Source: a bacterium (GTDB lineage Bacteria > Desulfobacterota > Binatia > HRBIN30 > CADEER01). From it: 44,738 bases of DNA. Below, one piece after another: positions 8,392 through 15,218 of the stretch. Under the pieces are notes generated by a model. It worked only from the letters and a program-made list of their open reading frames with translations. It was not told the origin of the DNA and did no database searches. The position numbers and the translations under genes are program-made. The DNA lies in contig JAUIGL010000055.1 of assembly GCA_030430165.1 (NCBI GenBank), forward strand, positions 1 through 44,738. Reading direction: 5' to 3'. How positions within the stretch are numbered: position 1 is the first letter of the stretch; the number at the start of each line of letters is the position of its first letter.

Positions 8392-8883
8392 ATGGAACCC
8401 ATGCCCCGGGATGCGATCACGCCGGGCAGCTTGATCATCTTCTTCGACGGCGTTTGCGGATTCTGCAATGGAACCGTCCGCTTCGTCGCCCGCCGCGACC
8501 GCGAGGACCGTTTTCGGTTCGCTCCCCTGCAAGGCGAGCTGGCGCGCGAGTTGCTCCTCGGCCACGACGCCGATCCCGCCGCGCTCGATTCGATGTACGT
8601 GCTAGCCGACTACGGACTGCCAACCGAATCGCTGCACGATCGCGCCGACGGCGTCATCGTCGTCTTGTCCGAGCTTCCGGGATTCTGGTGGATTTCGATA
8701 CTTCTCCGATTGGTACCGCGGAGCCTGCGCAACTGGGCCTACGAATCATTCGTCGCCCGCCGCTATCAATGGTTCGGCAAGCTCGACCAGTGCCCGATTC
8801 CCGAGCCGCACGAGCGCAAGAAGTTCGTCGACATCGGGGCTGGCGAGCCGCCAGATTCGAGCGCCTCGCAAATCAGCGCGTAA
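8392..8883 (+). CDS. Thiol-disulfide oxidoreductase DCC family (DUF393) protein
   Basis: 163 residues from ATG 8392. The family hallmark DGVCGFCNGTV lies at residues ~20-30, containing the D-x2-C-x2-C motif. The FVARRD and FRFAPLQG segments that follow are typical of the family, and the length is usual. The family is thought to act as a thioredoxin-like redox protein; a hydrophobic stretch (~100-118) may bring it to the membrane. It ends 42 nt before msrP and runs in the same direction, so I infer that it supplies or shuttles reducing power in the same methionine-sulfoxide repair unit. That role is inference only. Confidence 0.85.
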   Translation: MEPMPRDAITPGSLIIFFDGVCGFCNGTVRFVARRDREDRFRFAPLQGELARELLLGHDADPAALDSMYVLADYGLPTESLHDRADGVIVVLSELPGFWWISILLRLVPRSLRNWAYESFVARRYQWFGKLDQCPIPEPHERKKFVDIGAGEPPDSSASQISA

Positions 8884-8925
8884 CTTTCGCCGCCGGCGAC
8901 GGTACTGTCGAGAGTGGAGTATCCA

Positions 8926-9903
8926 ATGCGAACCATGATCAAGATCGCGCAACCCGGTGCCGCGCTCGAGCGCGAGGTCACCGGTGAGTCCCTCTACTGG
9001 AGCCGGCGACAGTTCATCAAAGCCGCGGGCGCCGGGCTCGCCCTCTACGGTACCGGTCTCGCGGGCTGTGACGACGGGCCGGCGGCGGAGGCCGCGCCGG
9101 GTCGTAAGTTGTTGACTCTAGAGGCAAAACCCTCGGCTCTCAGCTCCGCGGAGGAGCCCACCGACTACCAGGACGCGACCTCGTACAACAACTTTTACGA
9201 GTTTGGCACCGACAAGGAGGACCCCGCGCGGTACTCGAGCGAACTGATCACCAACCCGTGGAGCGTCGAATTCGGCGGCGAAGTCGGCAAACCGGGCAAG
9301 GTCGGGCTCGAGGATCTGATCGACCGTTCCGCTCTCGAGGAACGGATCTATCGTCTTCGCTGTGTCGAAGCCTGGTCGATGGTGATCCCGTGGATCGGTG
9401 TCCCGCTCGCCGGCGTGCTGAAATCGCGCGAGCCGACGAGCAAAGCCAAGTACGTTGCGTTCCGCACCTTGCACGACCCGGAACAGATGCCGGGCCAACG
9501 GCGACCCATACTGCGCTGGCCATACCGCGAGGGGCTGCGCATCGACGAGGCAATGCACCCGCTGACCATCCTCGCGATCGGAATGTACGGTCGCGAGCTA
9601 CCCAACCAAAACGGCGCGCCACTGCGCTTGGTCGTGCCGTGGAAGTATGGCTACAAGAGCATCAAGTCGATCGTCGCGATCGACTTGGTCGAGGAGCAAC
9701 CGCCGACCTCCTGGAACACGTCCGCCCCGCGCGAGTACGGCTTCTACTCCAACGTCAATCCGGAGGTCAGCCATCCGCGCTGGAGCCAGGCGAAGGAGCG
9801 TCGCATCGGCGAGTTTCGGCGGCGCGAAACCCTGCCGTTCAACGGCTACGGCGAACAGGTTGCGTCCATGTACGCCGGCATGGATCTCAAGAAGTACCAC
9901 TGA
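8926..9903 (+). CDS. msrP: Protein-methionine-sulfoxide reductase catalytic subunit MsrP (Tat-exported, possible lipoprotein)
   Basis: 325 residues; start ATG 8926 is preceded by GGAG at 7-nt spacing. The molybdopterin enzyme (YedY fold) is identified by [15 protein letters not shown], whose Cys (~146) ligates molybdenum, and by [12 protein letters not shown] and the conserved C-terminus ([15 protein letters not shown]). The N-terminus has a twin-arginine signal ([12 protein letters not shown] at 27-28). Unusually, the signal ends in LAGC, a plausible lipobox, so the enzyme may be anchored as a lipoprotein rather than soluble. MsrP reduces R- and S-sulfoxides of periplasmic proteins, taking electrons from MsrQ, which is encoded next. 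Confidence 0.95.
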   Translation: MRTMIKIAQPGAALEREVTGESLYWSRRQFIKAAGAGLALYGTGLAGCDDGPAAEAAPGRKLLTLEAKPSALSSAEEPTDYQDATSYNNFYEFGTDKEDPARYSSELITNPWSVEFGGEVGKPGKVGLEDLIDRSALEERIYRLRCVEAWSMVIPWIGVPLAGVLKSREPTSKAKYVAFRTLHDPEQMPGQRRPILRWPYREGLRIDEAMHPLTILAIGMYGRELPNQNGAPLRLVVPWKYGYKSIKSIVAIDLVEEQPPTSWNTSAPREYGFYSNVNPEVSHPRWSQAKERRIGEFRRRETLPFNGYGEQVASMYAGMDLKKYH

Positions 9904-9961
9904 ACCGTTCGCCGCCGCCGACGGAATCGATCGGCCGCAACCGCTAGCGATTTCATCGGCA

Positions 9962-10531
9962 ATGGACACCCGTCAGGCAGCAGCAGCCGCGATAGGCCTG
10001 ACCCCGGCCGCCTGGCTGGTAGTTCGCTTCTTCACCGACGATCTCGGCGCCAATCCGATCGAGGAGATCACGCACGAGACGGGCACCTGGGCGCTGCGCT
10101 TGCTCCTCGTCAGCCTCGCCGTCACCCCATTGCGTCGCGTCCTCGGAAGCAGGCTCTCCTTGCGCTATCGGCGCACCCTGGGACTTCTCGCCTTCGCCTA
10201 CGCAACCCTGCACTTCTCTACCTGGATGGTCCTCGATCACTTTTTCGATTGGCAAGCGATCGTCGAGGACATCTTCGAGCGCCCGTACGTTACCGCTGGC
10301 TTCACCGCTTTTCTGTGCCTGCTCCCGCTCGCCCTGACCTCGACCCGAGCCTCGGTGCGCCGGCTCGGCAAGCGCTGGGTCCGACTCCACAAGCTCGTGT
10401 ACGTCGCAGCAGCAGCAGCGGTCGTGCACTACTGGTGGTTGGTGAAGTCCGACGTCACCGAGCCGTTCTACTACGGCGCGGCATTGGCGCTGCTGCTCGC
10501 CGCGCGTCTGCCGTTCGGTCGGTTCAGGTGA
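9962..10531 (+). CDS. msrQ: Haem-binding membrane subunit MsrQ
   Basis: 189 residues from ATG 9962; a longer in-frame extension into msrP lacks family similarity. It is a ferric-reductase-like transmembrane protein with five or six helices. His residues that bind haem b in the family are seen in ATLHFSTW (~82-89), RLHKLVYV (~141-148) and VVHYWW (~155-160). It passes electrons from the quinone pool or a flavin reductase to MsrP. It lies 58 nt downstream of msrP on the same strand. The 3' end overlaps the convergent SDR gene by 8 nt. Confidence 0.93.
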   Translation: MDTRQAAAAAIGLTPAAWLVVRFFTDDLGANPIEEITHETGTWALRLLLVSLAVTPLRRVLGSRLSLRYRRTLGLLAFAYATLHFSTWMVLDHFFDWQAIVEDIFERPYVTAGFTAFLCLLPLALTSTRASVRRLGKRWVRLHKLVYVAAAAAVVHYWWLVKSDVTEPFYYGAALALLLAARLPFGRFR

Positions 10532-11312
10532 TTCCGAATTCCTTGAATACCGGCATCAGATTCGGTCCCTTGCGGACGGTGTGACCGCCGTCGACGCTGA
10601 CGATCTGACCGGTGATCCAGCTGGCCTCTTGCGAGAGCAGAAACGCCACCAGCGATCCGACGTCTGACGGTTTTCCGATCCGAGAGATCGGCATCAGGCT
10701 CAGGTACTCCGCTTTCGAAGTTTCGTTCTCGTACAACATGTTCGCCATCGGCGTCTCGGTCACGCCGGGCTCGACCGCGTTGACGCGGATGCCGAGCTCA
10801 CCGAGCTCGTCGGCAGCGCACTTGGTCAGCATGTTGAGGCCCGCCTTGGCAACGCAGTACGGGCTCATCCAGGGATGGGTCAGCGAACCCGCGATCGACC
10901 CGATGTTGACGATGCTGCCGCCGCCGCGCTGCTTCATCACCTTGGCCTCCGCCTGGGTGGTGCGGAAGACTCCGGTGAGATTCACCTCGATGGTGTCCTT
11001 GAAGGCATCGGTGGTGAGCTCGAGAAACGACCCCGCCATCCCGGCACCCGCCGAGTTCACGGCGAGATCGAGACCGCCGAGGTCGCTCACCGTCTTGTCG
11101 ATCGCCTGCTGTACCGACGCGTCGTCGGTCACGTCGCAAACGACCCAGCTCGCTGCGTCGCCGAGCTGCGCGGCCGCATCCTCGAGCGTGTCCTGACGGC
11201 GCGCGCAAATCATCACGCGACCGCCGCCGTCGACGATCTGCTTGGCGCAGGCAAAGCCGATCCCGGTTGCGCCTGCGGTCACGAATCCAACTTTTCCGGC
11301 AAATCGCGACAT
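10524..11312 (-). CDS. Short-chain dehydrogenase/reductase (SDR), classical type
   Basis: 262 residues. The nucleotide-binding motif TAGATGIGFA (~12-21) fits the TGxxxGxG pattern, NSAGAG (~85) is the NAG motif, the catalytic Ser is in NIGSIAG (~137) and the catalytic pair is YCVAK (~151-155). The C-terminal region (GQIVSVDGGHTV) is typical. It reduces or oxidises a carbonyl/alcohol with NAD(P)(H); the substrate is unknown. A perfect AAGGAGG precedes the ATG at 11312. It follows the DUF5666 gene on the same strand after a 96-nt gap. Confidence 0.93.
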   Translation of the reverse strand: MSRFAGKVGFVTAGATGIGFACAKQIVDGGGRVMICARRQDTLEDAAAQLGDAASWVVCDVTDDASVQQAIDKTVSDLGGLDLAVNSAGAGMAGSFLELTTDAFKDTIEVNLTGVFRTTQAEAKVMKQRGGGSIVNIGSIAGSLTHPWMSPYCVAKAGLNMLTKCAADELGELGIRVNAVEPGVTETPMANMLYENETSKAEYLSLMPISRIGKPSDVGSLVAFLLSQEASWITGQIVSVDGGHTVRKGPNLMPVFKEFGIT

Positions 11313-11408
11313 CGCGCTCGCCTCCTTGAGCTGAGAGAGGGATCGACCGTGCTGAATATCGCGCCGCAGATCAAGCTACCGCCGATCGTCGCGAAACCGA
11401 GGACCGCT

Positions 11409-12842
11409 TCAACGATCGGGCCGCGGCGGGCGGCGCGGACGAACCGGCTGAACCGGCCGCTCGGGACGCGGCGGACGTTGCGGTCGGTTGGGGCGCTCGA
11501 CCCGCTGCGGACGCTTTGGCACTACCGCGCGCTGCGCGCCCGGCTGGCGCACTCTCGGCGCCGCACCGCCTCCCTGCCGGGGAACCGAGCGCTGCGAAGC
11601 GGACGACGGCTTTGCCGGCGCCGCGGCGGGTTCGGCCGGAACCGCCTTGGGCCGCACCGGACGGTCTGGATCGAGCGCAGGGTCGCGCGGGTGCAACGGC
11701 CGCATCGGCGCTATTCGTTCGGCGACGTAGCGTCCGCGCCGGGCGCTCGCTCTGACTCGCACCCGCGCGCCGGCGGCTGGCAGCGCGCTCGGGTCGTCGA
11801 CCGCCAGATCGAAGGCGCCGACCCGCATCCCCGAGCCTCCGCTTTGCGGAGAGACGAAGCCTTCGATCGCAAGCTCGGCAACGCGTCCGGAGAACGGGAC
11901 CTCTGGCAGCGTTTCGGCTCGCTCGACCAGCAGGCGACCATCGCTCCAGGCACCGCGGACACGAAGCCGACGCCCTGCGTCGATCTTGGGAGCGCCGCCG
12001 GCAAAGACGACCTCGGCGTCTCCGATGAAGGATCGCCCACGGCGAAGCTGCACCGGCCCGCTGACGAAGGTTTCGACCGCACCGTCGATGCGCTGCACCT
12101 GCGTTGCACTGATCGCCCCGTCTGGCGAACGCAAACCGGCAACTCGAACGGTATCGCCGACTTCGATTCCCGCGGCGTCGAGTCGGCCCGGACCGTCGTC
12201 GAAATCGGCCCAGGTGGAAGACGTGATCGCCACTCGCTGGCCAGCTACCGTGAGCTCGCCGCGGGTTGCGTCGACCGCGCTCACCACACCCGCAACTTCG
12301 TTGGTGACACCGATCGACAGCGCGGTCAGCTCGTCGCCTCGGCCCGCGGCAACTACCTCGACGACCGAGCCAACCGCCAGCACCGAGGGTTCGCTCGACA
12401 CACCGTCCATCGTGACCGGAGTCGACGCGTCGTAGTGAACCTCCGTTCCACCGACGCAAATGCTGCCGAACCCGGTGACGACGCCGACGATCCCGGTGTC
12501 GCCGGCGAGCTCGACGCCGGTTCCGCCAATGCCGCCTTCGTCGTCGGGATCGCCGGGCGAACGGCCCGTGCCGCCGATTCCACCGCTATCCTCCGCTTCC
12601 GGACCGTACCCCGTGCCGCCGATGCCGCTCTCCGACTGCTCGGCTGCCGCGAGATCGGGCGCCGCCTCGTCGCGCGCACCCGTGCCGCCAATGCCGTCGG
12701 CGTCTCGTTCGAGCGCCGGCAGCAGCATCCCACCGTCTGCGCAGGGATTGTCCGCTCCTGGCGCCGCCGAGCCGACCAGCAGGATCAGAATGACAGCGAA
12801 CGGGGCGGAGAGACCGAGCTCACTCGTCTTGCGAGGGCCCAT
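11409..12842 (-). CDS. Exported DUF5666 protein with GIGGTG repeats and Pro/Arg-rich tail
   Basis: 477 residues from ATG 12842. A signal peptide (LSAPFAVILILLVGSAAPGA) is followed by a Gly-rich region with four GIGGTG motifs within ~70 residues, at irregular spacing of about 20. Next come several beta-rich OB-like modules of DUF5666 type (GIVGVVTGFGSICVGG near residue 110, and further copies such as AGVVSAVDATRGELTV). The last ~100 residues are dominated by Pro, Arg and Ala with RPxRP repeats, strongly basic and likely disordered. The function is unknown. The start lies inside the end of the DUF6502 gene (23-nt overlap), indicating coupling; as I recall, these two families often sit together in proteobacteria. 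Confidence 0.75.
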   Translation of the reverse strand: MGPRKTSELGLSAPFAVILILLVGSAAPGADNPCADGGMLLPALERDADGIGGTGARDEAAPDLAAAEQSESGIGGTGYGPEAEDSGGIGGTGRSPGDPDDEGGIGGTGVELAGDTGIVGVVTGFGSICVGGTEVHYDASTPVTMDGVSSEPSVLAVGSVVEVVAAGRGDELTALSIGVTNEVAGVVSAVDATRGELTVAGQRVAITSSTWADFDDGPGRLDAAGIEVGDTVRVAGLRSPDGAISATQVQRIDGAVETFVSGPVQLRRGRSFIGDAEVVFAGGAPKIDAGRRLRVRGAWSDGRLLVERAETLPEVPFSGRVAELAIEGFVSPQSGGSGMRVGAFDLAVDDPSALPAAGARVRVRASARRGRYVAERIAPMRPLHPRDPALDPDRPVRPKAVPAEPAAAPAKPSSASQRSVPRQGGGAAPRVRQPGAQRAVVPKRPQRVERPNRPQRPPRPERPVQPVRPRRPPRPDR

Positions 12843-13665
12843 CACCGGGTTCCGCCGTGTCTTCCGTATAGAAGTAGACTCCGAAATTGATTCGGCGGCT
12901 CGCAAGGTCGCCGCCCGAGTCCTGCCTCTGCAGCTCGGCCGCGCGCTGGTCGACCGCGCGCAGCCCCTTCATCCCCTGCTCTCCAGCCAGCCGCTCGAGC
13001 TCTTCGACCGCCTCGGGGCCGAGGTTGTTGTAATGGACGCTGCGCTCGAGCAGAGCCGGCGAGGCGCCAGTCATGTTGTGCGCCGCCGCGGCGACGTGGT
13101 CGTGAAGATTGTGGCCGAAGTAGTACGCCATTTCCTCGTCGCCGCGCTTGGGGATGAAGGCGTCGGTGTCGAGATGAACGGTCTCACGCTCGTCGACATG
13201 GACGATTCCGAGGCGAATCCATTCGTCGAGAACGACCCGCGGACGAATATCCGTGCTGACCGAGCGCACCAGTCGCTCGAACGACACCGCTTTTTCATCG
13301 GCTTCCATGTAGGCAAGCGGCACGGGCGATCCGGACGCGTCGAGATAGATCGGGTCGGACGTCCATCGAGTGATCAACTGTGAGCCGAGCGTCGCGCTCT
13401 TCGGCGCGCGGAAGGCCGGCGCGTCGAATCGCCGCAATCGCTTTACCTCGCGCCGGTGTACACCGGTGAGGAGGCTGACTCGGCTGTCGGTCTGCGGCTT
13501 GCCCTCGATCTCGAACTCACGCGACGCCACGTCGACGTAGACCCAACGCAGGATGTCGGCGGCGTTGGTGTAGGGGATGGCGCGCGTGATCAGCAGTCGA
13601 ACCAGCGGCCGAAGGATTCGTCGCAAGGCGATGAGCAGAGCCCCCGAGTCACCGCCACCTTCCAT
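12820..13665 (-). CDS. DUF6502 family protein, possible DNA-binding protein
   Basis: 281 residues from ATG 13665, chosen because GGGGGAG lies 5 nt upstream; ATG 13686 and GTG 13704 lack such a site. The N-terminal helix LRRILRPLVRLLITRAIPY and the segment SRVSLLTGVHRREVKRL (~62-78) match what I know of DUF6502. The latter has the look of a helix-turn-helix, so a regulatory role is plausible but unproven. There is no signal peptide. It is the first gene of a unit with DUF5666 and faces the divergent 12-Cys exported protein across the palindrome-containing region at 13729-13778. Confidence 0.7.
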   Translation of the reverse strand: MEGGGDSGALLIALRRILRPLVRLLITRAIPYTNAADILRWVYVDVASREFEIEGKPQTDSRVSLLTGVHRREVKRLRRFDAPAFRAPKSATLGSQLITRWTSDPIYLDASGSPVPLAYMEADEKAVSFERLVRSVSTDIRPRVVLDEWIRLGIVHVDERETVHLDTDAFIPKRGDEEMAYYFGHNLHDHVAAAAHNMTGASPALLERSVHYNNLGPEAVEELERLAGEQGMKGLRAVDQRAAELQRQDSGGDLASRRINFGVYFYTEDTAEPGDGPSQDE

Positions 13666-13725
13666 CTTTTCTCCCCCGGAAGTCATTGATTTATCAGATA
13701 CCACGGAAATTCCTCATATTCTAGC

Positions 13726-13754
13726 TTGACGTGGAATATTTGCACACGTATACG
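13726..13754 (+). promoter_or_regulatory. Sigma-70-like promoter for the 12-Cys protein
   Basis: TTGACG at 13726-13731 and TATACG at 13749-13754 are separated by 17 nt, the optimal spacing. The local sequence is AT-rich compared with its surroundings. It would start transcription near 13761, about 100 nt before the ATG at 13858. Both palindromes described in the next entry overlap it. Confidence 0.5.
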
Positions 13755-13778
13755 ATTACGTGGGACAATTACCCACGT
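13729..13778. promoter_or_regulatory. Two tandem 21-bp palindromes ACGTG-N11-CACGT
   Basis: Identical-format inverted repeats lie at 13729-13749 and 13758-13778, 29 bp apart start to start. The second is extended to ACGTGGG-N7-CCCACGT. The first spans the promoter spacer and the start of the -10, and the second covers the expected transcription start, so binding here would repress the 12-Cys gene; it could equally control the divergent DUF6502-DUF5666 unit. The symmetric 5-bp half-sites and fixed 11-bp centre are typical of a dimeric repressor. Confidence 0.6.
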
Positions 13779-13857
13779 CGATGCGGGGCAGCCTCTCTCT
13801 GGTACCGGAGCGGTTGCTCGCCATCGGGGCCAACCAACCGACAAGGAGAAACCGATC

Positions 13858-14277
13858 ATGACCAAACGACTCACCACAGCACTGGCGACCGCGGGACTCG
13901 CGCTCGCCGCGTTCATCGCCTCCCCTGCCGTCGCCCAAGACGAGGAAGTCGACCGCGAATGCGTGGCCGGCTGCCGCGAGGCATCTCGGGATTGTCGTTT
14001 CGATAGCCGCGAAGCGACCAGACTGTGCCTCGAAGAGGCCGGATGCGACATTCTGCGCGACGACTACGTCGACGCCTGCTTCGCCGAAGACGCCGACGAG
14101 GAGACCTGTAGCGCCGCTCGCGAAGCGTACCGCGAGTGTAAAGAACCTTGCCGCGAAGCGCACCGCGAAGCAGCCGATGCGTGCCGCGAAGCGGTTGCCA
14201 CCTGCATGTCCGACGAGTGCGGGATCGACCGCCCGTTGCGACGACACGGGCGCCGGGGCGGTCATCGCCGCCGCTAG
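13858..14277 (+). CDS. Small exported cysteine-rich protein (12 Cys)
   Basis: 139 residues; ATG 13858 has AAGGAG 8 nt upstream. The signal peptide is LATAGLALAAFIASPAVAQ (cleavage near 26). The mature part is highly charged, predicted helical, and has twelve Cys in repeating C-x3-C / C-x6-C / C-x10-C spacings (CVAGC, CKEPC, CREAVATC), suggesting disulfide-stapled helical hairpins. The last ~20 residues are basic (RRHGRRGGHRRR). I do not recognise a family. Metal binding and redox sensing are both possible. It is under its own promoter, divergent from DUF6502. Confidence 0.75.
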   Translation: MTKRLTTALATAGLALAAFIASPAVAQDEEVDRECVAGCREASRDCRFDSREATRLCLEEAGCDILRDDYVDACFAEDADEETCSAAREAYRECKEPCREAHREAADACREAVATCMSDECGIDRPLRRHGRRGGHRRR

Positions 14278-14347
14278 TCCTCAGCTTCTCGTGGCGATCC
14301 GATAGCTCCACGAGACTCTCCCCAGAGCAGAGCGCGCACCAAGCCGC

Positions 14348-14394
14348 GCCCGGTGCGCGAACGCACGCCCCCTCCCAGCGTTCGCGTACCGGGC
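14348..14394. terminator. 17-bp hairpin between the 12-Cys gene and the barrel gene
   Basis: Arms 14348-14364 and 14378-14394 pair over 17 bp with one G-U, loop 13 nt; flanking CAGAG/CTCTG extends the pairing outward. It stands 70 nt after the stop at 14277 and 22 nt before the next start. There is no T-tract, so termination is likely but not certain. Confidence 0.45.
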
Positions 14395-14415
14395 GCACTC
14401 TGTTAGGTTCACACG

Positions 14416-15204
14416 ATGGCGCGACTCGCTGCCCTCCTCGTGTTGCTCGTCGCCGTGGCGAACCCCGCGGCGGGCGGCGACGGAGAACACGGCGCGCCGT
14501 GGTCGCGACAGCCAATCGAGGTGGACGCCACCCTCGGCTACCACTACTCGACCGGCAAGTACGGAGGCAGCGAACGCACCGACATCATGTTCGTTCCTTT
14601 CACCGCGGGTGCCACGTACGACAGTTGGACCTTGCGCCTGACGGTTCCCTGGATCAGCGTCGAAGGCGGCGCCGGCGGTGTCGATCCGGCGGACGGGTCG
14701 GTGATTCTCGGCGAGGGTGACGGCCTCGGCGACATCGCCCTGGTCGGCGTCTACACGATCTTTCCGGCGCGCGATTGGGCTCCCTTCGTCGACATCGGGG
14801 GGCGCATAAAGTTTCCCACCGCCGACGAAAATCGAGGACTCGGCACCGGAAAGTTCGACTACGAGATCAACGTCGAAGTCTCCAAAGTGCTCGGCAAGCT
14901 GACGCCGTTCGCCCAGGTCGGCTACCGCTTCGTCGGCGAGCCCGACACCTACTCCCTCGACGACGCGGTCCTCGCGTCGCTGGGCAGCCTCTACCGGATT
15001 CACCCGAGATCCAACGCGGGGGTGTTCCTCTACTTCCAGCAGTCGTCGTCGGTATCAGCCGACGACCAGCTCGACCTCATGCCGTACGTCGACTGGAGGC
15101 TCACCCCGCACTGGTCGGCGTCGGCCTATGCCACCGTCGGTCTGCTTCCCGGCAGCCCCGACTTCGGAATCGGGATTCAGCTCACCTACCGGCGCTCCTA
15201 CTGA
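14416..15204 (+). CDS. Outer-membrane beta-barrel protein (phenol-pathway MetA/transporter-like)
   Basis: 262 residues with a signal peptide (residues 1-19, LAALLVLLVAVANPAAG). The mature part is built of alternating amphipathic strands with aromatic girdles (GYHYSTGKY, WTLRLTVPW, FVDIGGRIKFP, VGYRFVGEP) and ends in TYRRSY, with a C-terminal aromatic residue as recognised by the BAM complex. The pattern (a GDIALVGVYTIF segment in the middle) is that of the transporter/phenol MetA-degradation-like barrel family. The transported compound is unknown. Confidence 0.75.
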   Translation: MARLAALLVLLVAVANPAAGGDGEHGAPWSRQPIEVDATLGYHYSTGKYGGSERTDIMFVPFTAGATYDSWTLRLTVPWISVEGGAGGVDPADGSVILGEGDGLGDIALVGVYTIFPARDWAPFVDIGGRIKFPTADENRGLGTGKFDYEINVEVSKVLGKLTPFAQVGYRFVGEPDTYSLDDAVLASLGSLYRIHPRSNAGVFLYFQQSSSVSADDQLDLMPYVDWRLTPHWSASAYATVGLLPGSPDFGIGIQLTYRRSY

Positions 15205-15218
15205 GCGGAAGCGAGCTC

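Noticed and set aside
10875..12890. 671-codon plus-strand frame opposite the SDR and DUF5666 genes
   Set aside because: Arg/His/Asp-rich antisense shadow of high-GC coding sequence with no domain; the minus-strand genes have motifs and signal peptide.
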